In this document: positions 1 through 12,800 of the stretch, piece by piece
Numbering within the stretch: the stretch's first letter is position 1
Layout of the letters: every line of letters begins with the position of its first letter
Assembly (NCBI RefSeq): GCF_030269925.1
Contig: NC_085111.1
Location: 9,168,142 to 9,232,141, forward strand
Origin: Bombyx mori
Taxonomy: Eukaryota > Arthropoda > Insecta > Lepidoptera > Bombycidae
Direction of reading: 5' to 3'
DNA: 64,000 nt
The notes under the pieces: model-generated
Seen by the model: the letters and a program-made list of their open reading frames with translations, nothing else
Told to the model about the DNA's origin: nothing
Databases searched by the model: none
Position numbers and translations under genes: made by a program

Positions 1-515
1 TGCCCCGAACTTCATCTTGCCCCGGTCTCCCCTACTTACAGACGAATGTCACTGCGTAAAGGAAATACTTCATTTTCATCACTATTACAATAACCTATTC
101 ATTTTGAGAAACGAAATAATAAAAAAACAACAACGCGTGCTGTGGCCCAGTAAGGAGTGTTACAATACAGATCACGGTAAGCTGATAAGATAATGAAAAT
201 AATGAATCATTGCAAAACTTGTCGTATCTAGTGTTCTAGTCCTGGATTTTTTAATCGTAATTAACAAATTGTCTGTTAAACATTTATAAACCTTTCTGCA
301 ATTTTGTAAATTTATGGACTTAATGTTGTAGGTACGATTATACATGATCACTATTACTATAGTCTTAACATTTGAAGTCTTTTTTCTGACCCATAAACTG
401 TGAGGGCGACATACGTCCTTTTCCTAATGCCGTAAATCAAACAAGCTCAAGGTGATATCACAGTGCTGCGGTCACCAAGATTTGTAAATCAAAATTAATA
501 TTTTAGTAATGCTCA

Positions 516-676
516 GTGTGCTTAGTGCGAGTTTTTTAACGTTCCCGATAGCGTAAAAATTAACACAAATTTGTTTAAAGTTGGAACGTTTGCCGCTAGG
601 GGCGCTGTTCCAACTGCATACAAATTGGAGTTAACTTTTACGCTATCGAGAACGTTAAAAAACTCGCACTAAGCAC
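516..676. mobile_element. MITE with long terminal inverted repeats, copy 1
   Basis: About 160 bp bounded by inverted repeats: the left end reads gtgcttagtgcgag followed by an AACGTT-containing segment, and the right end is its reverse complement ending ctcgcactaagcac. The inner part contains ggcgctgttccaactgcat. It has no coding capacity. Related copies lie at 12231-12385 and 45708-46125. The terminal repeats continue far inward, so the element could fold into a long hairpin. The superfamily is not assigned because I cannot fix the target-site duplication. Confidence 0.75.
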
Positions 677-679
677 TCA

Positions 680-1140
680 AATCAAATCAAATCAAAAAAA
701 TTTTATTCAACATAAATGAAAGTACATACTTGTTCAACGTCAAAAGACCTACCGCCAATTCACAAGAACTAGCCTCCGTCCTGAGAAGAATTGGCAAGAA
801 ACTCAGCGGGCATGTCTTTATTTTTTTTAAATTGAAGTTATTATTTATTTATTTTTTAATATTAGATTATTATTTTTTTAAATATGATTTTTTTACAATG
901 AGTATTATAACGTAACAATTACTACGATATTGAAATGCCCGGAGCGAGCAACTCATTCCCACTTTGTGCAATCTTCTAGATAATCATTGACTTTATAGTA
1001 AGCTTTATTGCACAGATGTTCTTTAATAGTTTTCTTAAACCTATGTATATGTAGGTTCTGAACATCTTGTGGGATTTTGTTGTACAGGCGCACAGACAAA
1101 CTGACAGACACTGTGAACTTTACGCATATTTAGTTATCTC
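680..1140 (-). mobile_element. 5'-truncated LINE fragment (end of ORF2 and 3' tail)
   Basis: Read on the minus strand, the segment from about 1140 to 953 encodes the end of a non-LTR reverse-transcriptase ORF, with a core resembling VRLYNKIPQ followed by FKKTIKEHL and AYYKVNDYLED, then a stop at 953-955. This ending is typical of jockey-like LINEs of Lepidoptera. The 3' end is an AATAAA plus a short TTTGA-repeat tail at about 680-706. It abuts the MITE at 516-676. It is a dead-on-arrival fragment. Confidence 0.65.
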
Positions 1141-1650
1141 AAGTTGAATTGGTGAGCTCGCCCTGAGGTCCGTAAGTACCTGAAATAGCCCCTTAATTTA
1201 AAGCAGGGAAAAAAAAGAGTTTTATCACAGTTGAAAATCCGATGAGTTAATGAGGTGATGAAATGAATGGCTCCTAAGCTAGTGCAGTTTGTCAGCTGTT
1301 AGGCCTTGTCTTCGCTTGAAATTGGTATCTATTATTTTTTGTTTAAAAAACTGTGTCCTCTCTGTGTAAAATGATTACTGTATAATGTATCCATAATGTA
1401 TAGTTTATTCAGAAGTAGTGACTTTTTTAAGCATTAGTGAAGTCCATGAGCGATGGTGACTACATACTCATATGTCTACAAAGGCAATAAAAATTACATG
1501 ATAAAACTGAAACAGAATTGACTTGTTTTTCATATTTCTCTATAGGTCCATTACTTATAAGTAGGTGGCACCTTCAATAATTCGGAGCGTTCCTATAAGT
1601 ATTAGATAGACTACAATATTGATTTGAACTTGAATCCTAACTTAAGACCC

Positions 1651-1803
1651 CCCTTTTTTTTAACGCTGGGAATCCATTTACGGATACCCGGTCGAGGGGG
1701 GTAACGGACCGGGTTATGTCGGACTCCGGCGGCTCCTGAGGAGAAGGACTACCGACTAAACCCCATCGAGCTCCACCACACCGACTACACGAAACTTACG
1801 GTA
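1651..1803 (-). mobile_element. Short 5'-truncated retroelement insertion with target-site duplication
   Basis: A GC-rich 153-bp block in AT-rich surroundings starts with a poly(T) run (the 3' tail of a minus-strand element). It is flanked by the 12-bp direct repeat aacttaagaccc at 1639-1650 and 1804-1815. Poly(A) tail plus 12-bp duplication indicate target-primed reverse transcription. The body (containing ggatacccggtcgagg) is not assigned to a family. Confidence 0.6.
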
Positions 1804-1815
1804 AACTTAAGACCC

Positions 1816-3208
1816 TTAAGAAAACCATTTTTACGTTGTTTGTTAGTATTAAGAGCACATTTTTACCAAGATCATCACATGATTTCAATAATTATTGCCA
1901 ATTTGATTTGGCTGAAGCCGATTGACATTTTCATGAATATTAATGTAAAAGTTTGCTGTTATAAAGTTGCATTGACAAAACAAATCACATGGTTCGTACA
2001 AAAAATACTTTAATTTTTACAACACAATTATAATACATGTTATTTTATACTGAATTGTGACATACATACTAAACGTGTTTTGTTATTTATTTAAAAGATT
2101 TTAAACAAATATACATTCTCGCACGTATGTTCATATCTATGTTTCTTAATAATTAAAATAAAAAGTATGGAAAACAATGGCAACATTTTTAAATCTCTAG
2201 AGAACATTGTCGGCGGTAATAACAAATTGAATTTTAATTTCCATGTTTAACTTTTTTAGCACGTTTCGTTTCCTGGTTACGGTTAAAGTTGAAGTTGAAT
2301 ATAAGGGTTTTTTAGACTCACAGAAAACGCTTATGAGTAAAATCTAGTATTTTTAAAAAACGATTTCATGTTTTGTGTACAATTTTTCTAGTAGGTACAG
2401 TATTTTATGTTTTGGGAAATAAAATACACTTTTTCAATTAGGCAAAATCTGTGTGTGCATGTTCTTACCGAAATGTATAGCGTATATGATAAAGATTTAA
2501 ACTTATGTCACAGTAAGTCTTGCATTCGATAAACTTTTGTAGCTTTTCTTCTTACATTTTCAATCCAATAAGTTGTTAATTTTAATTTTGTTAAAAAATA
2601 CTGTATGTTTTGACATTTATCTTTGTGCAAACAGTAACTAAAAATTGTAACGACAGTTTGATATGATATAACAGTCAAATACAATATTAATAACTTTAAA
2701 GCAATATCAAATATGTCTAAAAAACAAGTTGTAACGAAATGAACACATGAGCTAAAAAATATTTCTTTCTTCGACTAATAAAGTAACTATACATATTAAT
2801 TATGAATATTGAATAGTACTAAGTGACAGTCAGATATAGAAAATATTTTAGCTGTACTTAAAAGATTGTATGCATTTTATCATTAATTTAGTTACAGTCA
2901 TTAGTTATACAAGTCTTTGCTTCTTGTCTTATATTATAATACCCTAAAATTACTAATTTAAATGCAGAATTGAATGAATGTATACTGTCTCAACTGATCA
3001 ACATACTCTATTCAACGAAATGGTGATATGGAGATGTTACTTAAGAATGAAAAAATTTTTTGGTCTTCAATATGTAATATATTACTGCACAAATGTAACA
3101 TTCAGACATCTGCATAACAGTTTTTTTTTTCTGAATGCTAAAGCTACACATAAGAAGTCATTGTACAAGTTTTATGCATATTTCTGTCATTTCAGTTTAC
3201 AGTTGTCA
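1816..3208. other. Intergenic AT-rich stretch, nothing recognised
   Basis: No coding sequence, RNA gene or clear repeat seen. It lies downstream of the PIG-U stop codon and probably holds the PIG-U 3' UTR; I could not single out a convincing AATAAA close to the stop. Confidence 0.4.
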
Positions 3209-5308
3209 TTATCGCAGAACTAATTTGGCAGGTTTTCCATCAATGGTCCTCGAAGATCCATTCTTAAGAGTATATTCTCTTTTAATATACGCAAACAATA
3301 AGTCAGTTATAAGGAATATTTGTGCTGTTGCAAAAGATAAGGTGACACCAAAGAAAAAGTTGGCATTAGCTGATCCAGAATATATCCACAAATGCCATAC
3401 TGTCGGTCCCAAAGCTGAAGTAATGATGAATGCACAGGCAACAATAAATTTTTGTTGCATAACTGAAAAATATATATAAAGATTATGAGTAAACTCAGAA
3501 ATTATAAAAATTCATATTTTTCTATAAATAGCTCTTATGCTTTATCTTTTTTATTAATAGCTGAATGAAGGGCAATAAAGAATAATTTAAATAAAAAATT
3601 TATTTTTTAAACTATAAGAATTAGCGATAAGAATTATATGGAAATGAAGAGTGCATCATAAATTTTAAAATATTTTTCTTCATTTTATTATCTTATATAA
3701 TAGCACTTACATGTAAAAAGGTGTTTCCACATTGGTATGAATGCCATATAGAAGCCAACATCACCCACACAAGGGTAAGATCTGAATACAGTTGACAGTG
3801 CTAATAGCACAGTCACCAATAATATTGGTTCCTTCTTAAATCGCAAAGTCAATGGTACTATGTACAGTATCAGGGCGTTTATTTGGAAAGCACATACAAA
3901 CAGTAATCTAAAGTGCTCAAACATTTCCGTGAAAAAGTACCAAAAAAGTCCAATATTTGGTTTTAGGTCTGGAACAGTCAATCTGGAAACATGTTAAATA
4001 TGAAATTATGAGTATACATATGTTTATATAATTCGATTGACACTTTCAAAGAAATTCAAAATCAACTACTCTTCTTTTATTTTATTGCTGCACTATGTAT
4101 TTACTGATTAATAGAAATTGTAGAAATCACATTGATAATGAGACTCAATTGTATAGTTTAACAGTAAGTCTTAAGGGACTGCTGGGTAAAAGCTTTACAG
4201 TACATAGCCAAAGATGGTTCTGTCTACTGGTGAAAATTCACACACAGAACTATTAATATTAATAATGTACTTTAAAGTTTCTTACAGGCTATTATTTCTA
4301 TTTCATTTTGTTGTGTGAACAGTCAAAATTTTGTATTGATGACATTTTAGTTACATATTTAAATGGTAATTGTATTCATGACAACATTGAATCTTAACAT
4401 AGTTCTAACATTTGATACAAGTACATTGGATGTCTTACCATTACCATACCATTATGTTACAAATACAAAGTTAATTAGTTTCTTATTCTATTATCTAGTT
4501 TAAAATAAAATTATGACTGACTAATATTAGAAGAAAGTACTTACATAAAACCATATGTATTGTAAACATAATTATAAGAACCATCCATTATAAATGCAGA
4601 TATATAAACCACAAAGCTCCAACTCAAAACAAAGGCCAACAATGTTTTAATATATGAACATTTATTACATCCCTTGTTCACTTCAGCCAATATCATAGCC
4701 GTTGGTACTATCAGTAAGACAGGGTATAATGCTTGATGAGTAGCAAAGGCTAAGAACGCACAGGATATTATCACATATCCATGAGCCGCACCACAAAGTG
4801 CTGCAGCTAACAACATATTCTGCAAAACTGTTGTTGTCATCCCAACACAGTTCAATATAGAGTATGGATTAAATAAATAGACAGACAGAACATATTCAGA
4901 TGTCTCTTTTAACTGACTTTCTGTCATAACCATATCCTTTGATTCCTGAGACACATCTGATAAATATTTCTCTTGACAGTTAAGGAAGATTCTGACAAAA
5001 CCTCTCGAGGTTTTGTAGAGAAGATACGCAGTGAGGAGGTCCATTGCACTGAATATAAATGGTAGGCTATACGGGACATGTTTTAAAAGATAATGGAAAA
5101 TCACTAACACTATCGGTGATTCGTGGAAAGCATCTCCTTCGTACGGATTAATGTTTTGGTCGTATAAATAAACACCTTCAATTAACCTCTTCCATGAATT
5201 TAAGGGAGTCGCTATTTCTACCCTATTGGATAGTGTATGCCAAAAGTCTGTATGAATAAGCCAATACCTAACTAAGCCGGCTATTACATATTTTACAACC
5301 GCACCCAT
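3209..5308 (-). CDS. PIG-U: PIG-U, GPI transamidase complex subunit
   Basis: Multi-pass endoplasmic-reticulum membrane protein of the GPI transamidase complex, which attaches GPI anchors to proteins (family knowledge). Three exons: 5308-4545, 3982-3711 and 3462-3209, joined by GT-AG introns with matching phases (AT/A and T/TT) into 429 codons, close to the usual 435 or so. Diagnostic stretches are [12 protein letters not shown] near residue 53, [24 protein letters not shown], the exon-2 segment [20 protein letters not shown] with [12 protein letters not shown], and the exon-3 segment [17 protein letters not shown]. Hydrophobic segments run throughout. The start is the first ATG of an open frame encoding MGAVVKYV, the usual family beginning. 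Nothing looks broken. Confidence 0.95.
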
Positions 5309-6715
5309 TTTTTGATTAATTACTTATTAATATTTGCAATGTAAAGGACGTATGTGGTACATAATATTGACTTCGTTATATATACTACTTCAATCGTTTT
5401 AATTCGTTTTCATCCCAATTACTATCTTTTCTGACTTTTCGTTCGACATTGGAAAGGAAACAAGCCTAACTGTCATTGTCATTGTCACTGTCTTTTTTTT
5501 GAACAGAAATAGCAAAGAGTTTATATATTGTTCGAGTCTATTTTCAACCACGGACGAAAGACAACCATAAAACAAAAGTGAAAATTTATTTATTGCACCA
5601 GGGAATATGTAAGATGGTCTTGTAAAAACGTAATCCTTAGATATTTAATGGATAAATATATATTAGATAATAACATGCACTATATTATATTAGTGGACCC
5701 CACCATGTAGATTATTGTATCACCGCCATCAGGCCATAAAATCTTTATAAAAAGGAAGTCACATTCTTGTCTAATAAGCTCTGATGAACAATGCTCGCGC
5801 TCGTTTTCTTTAGCACATGATCGGTGGAAGACCTTCCCTTGCTATTTGTCACCTTAGCATCTTGATTGTAGAAATGGCGAACCCGAAAAAATTGTAGCGT
5901 TCTAAGTATAGAATTAAAGCCCCGACGTTAAGATTTTAGTTGTAACATGTATATTATGTTACGCCCTGGGGTTCGGGATAAACAAAATTTCCACCGAAGT
6001 ACAAATCAAAACTATACTCAATATCTTATGGCGATGGCAGCTGTGTGTTGCCAGGTCGGTTAGGTCAGATATAATATAATAAGACATTTGGTATTTTCTC
6101 TGTATGTAATTTTGTAAGCTGCTTGTAGGTGGATCTTAATGTGTATTATAAATAACAAACAAAACTCTATTTCTCATCATATATTATTTATTTTCTCAAA
6201 ATTATTAATAATTACAATAATTACTGTGTGCTATAGTGCATACTACACTAGGTAGTTTCAGCTGAAAACCTGACACTACAAAAATAAGCGACGATATAAT
6301 CAGGCTAACCATAGACTCGTCTGGGCTGCGTCTGGCCATACACGAGTTTCCAGGCTATTTTTCAGAGCCATCCCATACACCAAAATTGTCCAAAAGTTGA
6401 TTGACAATTTAAAAATATATATTACTAGGTTGAAAATGATTTAAGTATATCTGGCACCGCGAACCGATCAGTATGTTATCGAAACCTGCTTGAAGGATAT
6501 TTTATGGCTCAAAATGCATTTTCATATCCTATTTTCATATTAACCAACCAGTTATTTCATAATTAAATTTCTAAAAACTTTTTACTATTTAAAATAGGTG
6601 TATCTTGAAATTAGGCAGTTTGTTCGACTTAAGCTGTCATATTGTCAGTAAGATGATCCCAAGGTTTAACATACTGGCAACTCAATTTGGAGACAGATTT
6701 AATTTGCTTTGAATG
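5309..6715. other. Intergenic region between PIG-U and the takeout-like gene
   Basis: It holds the PIG-U upstream region (about 5310-5560) and the 3' flank of the takeout-like gene. No gene is recognised. Short T- and A-rich runs only. Confidence 0.4.
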
Positions 6716-6721
6716 TTTATT
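6716..6721 (-). terminator. Candidate polyadenylation signal of the takeout-like gene
   Basis: AATAAA on the minus strand about 135 bases after the stop codon at 6855-6857. Position is suitable; no other support. Confidence 0.4.
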
Positions 6722-6854
6722 GCTTCTAATTATGTTCTAATCTCTATGCCTAATAAATCAAATTTTACCCGTCATACCTATATACCTAATAAAGATACAT
6801 CAACTTACTAAAAAAAACAAAATATCACAGAACTATTAATTATTTAAGGAAAAT

Positions 6855-9800
6855 TTATGTACCGCTAGGAAATATCTGATCATAGGGTACTTTTGAGAAA
6901 ATCTTATTAGCTACGTTTGTGCCAATTTTGTCCCAGTTAGATTGTGCGTATGGGAGAAGCTCGCGGTACAGCACTCTCCAATTTTGGTTCAAGAAACTCG
7001 TTCCTAGATTCGCTGCAACAAAAATTACATGATACAAAGAATAGCTATGTTCAACAATGAAAAATGTTGTTAGTAGTGTTTGATATTTGCTTGAAGCTTA
7101 TGAGGGAAATTTCGTTAGTGAAGACTCCCATTTCCTTGGGAAGGAAATGAGCAATGTCGAAGTGGGGTAATGTGTCAGCTTAAAACCACCATGCTTTTTT
7201 TACCTTTCTTGGAAGATTTTGTCGATTACCACGTAAACATTATACCAACAATAAAGACGCGGGGCCTACCTTCAGATACCCCTCTGAAAGTACGTTGGAC
7301 ACGGCAAACCCAAGCTCTACGAATCCCTCTTGTGGGTGCTTAGAAATTAGTGACAGTAAGTTGTAAAATTAAGACATTAGGGCGGACAAGAGAATTACAT
7401 AAATAAATTAAATAATAAATAATAATAATTTATTATAAGACGACGACTTATATATATTTATAAGTCGTCGTGGCCTAAAGGATAAGACGTCCGATGCATT
7501 CGTATCGAGCGATGCACCGGTGTTCGAATCCCGCAGGCGGGTACCAATTTTTCTAGTGAAATACGTACTTAACAAATGTTCACGATTGACTTCCACGGTG
7601 AAGGAATAACATCGTGTAATAAAAATCAAACCCGCAAAATTATAATTTGCGTAATTACTGGTGGTACGACCTCTTGTGAGTCCGCGCGGGTGGGTACCAC
7701 CGCCCGGCCTATTTCTGCCGTGAAGCAGTAATGCGTTTCGGTTTGAAGGGTGGGCAGCCGTTGTGACAATACTGAGACCTTAGAACTATATGTCAAGGTG
7801 TGTGGCGCATTTACGTTGTAGATGTCTATGGGCTCCAGTAACCACTTAACACCAGGTGGGCTGTGAGCTCGTCCACACACCTAAGCAATAAAAATAATAA
7901 TAATAATAATAAAATGAATTAACACACACTCGTCCACACACCTAAGCAATAAAAATAATAATAATAATAATAAAATGAATTAAAATTAGTATCGACTGTG
8001 CTTCTTCGTTAACCCTGCGTTTCATTTCGTACATTCGTTAATCATTTTAAATACTTTAATTGAATAAAATCGGACTTACTCAATTCTCTAGTTTCCGGAT
8101 TTTCATTGTTCAAGTGAGAGATCATATTTCCCACGTCTGGCCGCATGTAGAACGATTTTATCCGTACGTATGTATCCGTACCGTTTTTCTCGGGAACTCC
8201 GTCTAATTTCCACGTAAATATTAAATCAGCTAGAAATAAAAAGGATTTTTTTTTATTAATTAAAGATAATAACAGTAGTTATGAGAGGCTTAATTTATTT
8301 TTTACTATTTTAATAAAAATAAATGTATTTTATAACACTTTGTTGCACATTAATAGTTTGATTGGTTTTGTTTAGAAAATATTCGGGTTGTGTATGTCTA
8401 GAATATTAAGGTGGCATCTTACCATTCTAAACAGACCCAATTCGCCGTGTTTTTTTGGAAAAAAGGAATTGCGGCGTGTTTTTTTTATTGCTTAGATGGG
8501 TGGACGAGCTCACAGCCCACCCGGTGTTAAGTGGTTACTGGAGCCCATAGACATCTACAACATAAATGCGCCACCCACCTTGGGATGTAAGTTCTAGGGT
8601 CTCAGTATAGTTACGACGGCTGCCCCACCCTTCAAACCGAAACGCATTACTGCTTCACGGTAGAAATAGGCAGGGCGGATGATTTGGCCGACGAATTTTG
8701 GATGAGACTTCACCAAGACAGGTGAGCGAACACGAGCTCAGCCAGGAGGGGTAGTATTTTCTAACAGCTGCCCGAGCGCTTAGAAAGAAAACCTAAAAGT
8801 TCAAGGGCGGCTACTTTGAATTATTTTATACTACCTGATCGGAATCGCGTACACCTGAGAAGATCCAGCAAGGCTATCACGTTGAGCCCTTCGCCGAATT
8901 TGTCGAATTTTAATATAATAGGTTACATGAGCCGAAAAATATTGAAGCTTCAATGTTTTCACTGCATTCATTATATTACGAATATATCATAAACATCAAA
9001 TTTTTGTTAAGGTACGTACACATGCTCGTGTTGAAATCTCCGTATGCTTTGACTTTTAACGCGTTGTATTGGCCTTCACCTTTGAAATCCCCACGAATAA
9101 CTATACTTGGGGCACTTAAGTCTACTTCCATGTAGAAATTATCTTCGTCTGCTCTCACCCTGTAATCATTTTGAAGTATGTTATGATATATATTTTGAAT
9201 TATTACTTTATATACAGTTGTATAAATTATTTTTTCTATGTTTTACACGTAAATACGTGTAAACTAAAGTTGTAAATTAAAATCATATGTTAAAAATGGC
9301 AACTTAACTCGGACATGGACAACAATACTTAATCTACTTGTCTAATTTCATTAACACATTCTAGTTTTAAATTTTTATATTTAAATACGGTAACAGTAAC
9401 AATATAATAAAACAATACCTGCTCCGTTTAATTTGAAACTTGTTGCATTATTATAATCTAAATATTCATTGTTATTGCTCATTTTTTCGTCTTTGTTAAA
9501 TATTCTTGTGTTATAAAAACGGCAGAGAATCATGATGGCATCAAACAGAGTTAAGTATGGAGTCCAAAACGTGTTTTGTTTTAATGGTCAATCGCTTTGC
9601 ATTCATTCTTTTGATTCAAATGTTTATCTACGTATTAATATATTGTACGTACTAAAAAGTCGATTAAAGCAATGAAAGAATTAATCCGAAAAAATCTTGT
9701 TTGAAAACAAAGTACGTGGAAATGAATACCGAAGCTATGTGACATATTATTTTAAACGGGGAGAACTTAGGACTTTCAGTCGATAAGAGACGCACTCGAA

Positions 9801-12800
9801 TTGAATAGGATAGTAGAATCAAAATAAGGTTTTAGGTATTAAATGAAGAATTTAAATAATTAATGACAATAAACTATTTTACTACTGAGCAACGTTTTAA
9901 TATTTAAAGTGACCGTTCTGTAGTCTGTACCATATTGAAGCTTCTAAATTAGTCAGTAGGTGACAACAATAGCATTATTCGGTTTCAGTGAAAATCTTTG
10001 GGTAGAGTGTTAGCTATAATTGCTATCAAAGAGTCACTATCCCATATTTTCTGAAAAGAATATCAGAATATCAGTCCAAGACCCAAGTATATCAAGATAC
10101 GATTCTTGTTAAACCTCTCTAACAACATCTCACTCCTTAACTGAGAATGATCTTATAAGCAAAACTTAGTATGGGTTGTGGATGATCCATAAAATCGCAA
10201 TTCCTTTGAACATTTTTTAATTCGGCAGAGCTGAGAACCGGCCTTCATCTAGTTCCGATGTATATTAATCTGCTTAACGTATGCATGCAGGCATGTTCTA
10301 AACGTCAAGATAATTTAGAGTTCCTAAATATTTGATATGAGTGGCGGTTACGAATTTTTCCATTTAGAAAGGAAATGGAACACATCCATCGATAAGTGGC
10401 CTCAACGCTTAAAGGACTGTATTAAGATCCATAGGGATAATTTGGAATAAGCTTTAGCTCTTTGAGCTTAATTGAGCTATTGAACTTAATTTTTCAAAAT
10501 GCTAATTTATTAACTGGACAATACGGTGAAGTCGTCGTGGTCTAAAAGATAAGACGTCCGGTGCATACGTGTTCAGCGATGCACCGGTGTTCGAATCTCA
10601 GGCGGGTACCAATTTTTCTAATTAAATACGTACTCAACAGTTGTTCACGATTGACTTCCACGGTGAAGGAATAACATGGTGTAATAAAAATCAAACCCGC
10701 AAAATTATAATTTGCGTAATTACTGGTGGCAGGACCTCCTGAGTCCGCGCGGGTAGGTTCTACCACCCTGCCTATTTCTGTCGTGAAGCAGTATTGCGCT
10801 TCGGTTTGAAGGGTGGGGCAGTCGTTGTAACTATACTTGAGACCTTAGAACTTATATCTCAAGGTGGATGGCGCATTTACGTTGTAGATGTCTATGGGCT
10901 CCAGTAACCACTTAACATCAGGTGGGATGTGAGCTCATTCACCCATCTAAGCAATAAAAATAAAAAAAAATGTTTGACGTAATAGAAAAAAAACAAGATA
11001 TTTTCCTTGTCATTTTTACAAAGGAAAGGAAGAGGTTTGTTTTTGCTTTATGTAAAGTGTGTGTTATGTTTGAGTATACATTAAAAAGTCCCATTTATAA
11101 TTTATAATTAATAATTAACTAAAATACCAAAAAATAGTCACACAATATTGAGTTGTGACAAATAATAAATAACTTACCTCGCGTCGTGTACTGTTGATCC
11201 TTTAAGCCCTTCCACGTAAATGTTTTTAATTAACATCTTTACTGCGATCTACAAGGAAAAAAAAACTTTAAAAATACACATTAGCAGTTTTAAATGCCAT
11301 ATATTATATAAATCATGATTTTATACAATAAAACCGAAGCCGTTTTTTTGTTTCCACGAAGACAGGTGAATTGGTGCCCTAATTGGCCATAAATGGGTAT
11401 CAATCGTTAAACAAAACGTCCGTCATGAGCAAACCAAAATTTTACTTGTCGTTGAATAAGTACCACATCTATGTTTTAATAGAACTATAAAAAACTCAGG
11501 GTGCCGCCTGTTGCGTTGCCATTGTCTATATAACATATAGACATAAGAGCTTTTTCAATTCAGTACTCATTTTAAAATTTTTCATTTTAACGGAAACATC
11601 AAATATTGAAACAACCTTCATTTGAATACCAATTGCAATAAGGAACTAAGCATGTTATTATTTCAAATGACCTTTGCCTAAAATTAACTTACTGAAGCGA
11701 CGTTTTGGTATATCGAGTTCTTAAATGCATAGGTACTTCAATTTGTACATAATATTATTCTTTTTCGAAATCAACGTCTAAGTTTTTAGATTTACATTTG
11801 TGTTGTCATGCAGTTTTAATTAGTCGCGTACAAGTAATAATAATTACTATATTCACAGCAAAATAGTTTCAAGAGTCATCATGTTATTACATAAATTGAC
11901 GCAGAACAAAGAAAAAAGAAACAGAAATAATGACTTCCTGTTTTCGACAAACGTGTACTTTTAAATCTTGTTTGACCGAGAAAAATCTGTCTAAAGTAAA
12001 GCCTTATAAGACGAAACTAAATAGTAATTGGCTCTAAAATTATTTCCAGCTAAACATTAATAGGCGCTATGCTCTAAGATTACTTTTATTGCTGTAGATC
12101 TGTGGTCGTATTTACGGCCCATATGCTTACTTGGACTCATACGGATATCTCAACGTGAATGCCATCGCCCACCTTGAAACATGAGGTTCAAGTCTCACTT
12201 GTATTGTATAACGGCTGTTCTATCCTTCGGTGTGCTTAGTGCGAGTTTATTATCGTTTTCGGTAGCGTAAAAGTTAACTCAAATATGTATGCAACCGCGC
12301 CCATAGCGGCAAAAGTAAGCAAACGTTCCAACTCCATACAAATTTGAGTACACCATTACGCCATTGAGAACGTTAAAAAGCTCGTATTTTTTTATCCTAG
12401 CTACGCTGATAGCCTTGAGAGGCTATTTCAGCTTCGTCCTAACATGTAGGTGAACTCACGGGGCTCAAACCGGATTGTTGCTAACACTGGCCCTAGCAAG
12501 AGCAGTGTTTCGCAGAATCTACCACCGGATCGGAAACGCGACCCACTGAGAAGGTCCGGCAAGAAACTCAGTGGGCTGTGTCTATGGGTTAACTCGTACC
12601 TACTAAGCACAGAGATTCCAACGCCTAATTGTTTTTTTTTTTTTTATGATTGAAAGTTTACTGGTGGCCCGAAGGCCTTTCCAGTTTCACCAGGACAGGT
12701 GGGCGAGCAAAGGCTCAGCCAAGAGGGGTGGGATTTGCTAACAACTGCCCGAGCGCCTCCGAAGGAGACCTAACAACTCAAGAGCAATTGTTTCGCGAAT

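Noticed and set aside
3135..3479. Plus-strand 114-codon frame
   Set aside because: It is antisense to PIG-U exon 3.
7464..7540. Possible tRNA gene (A and B box) at the Bm1 heads
   Set aside because: The B-box-like and A-box-like motifs belong to the SINE head; no complete cloverleaf or anticodon arm could be assembled.
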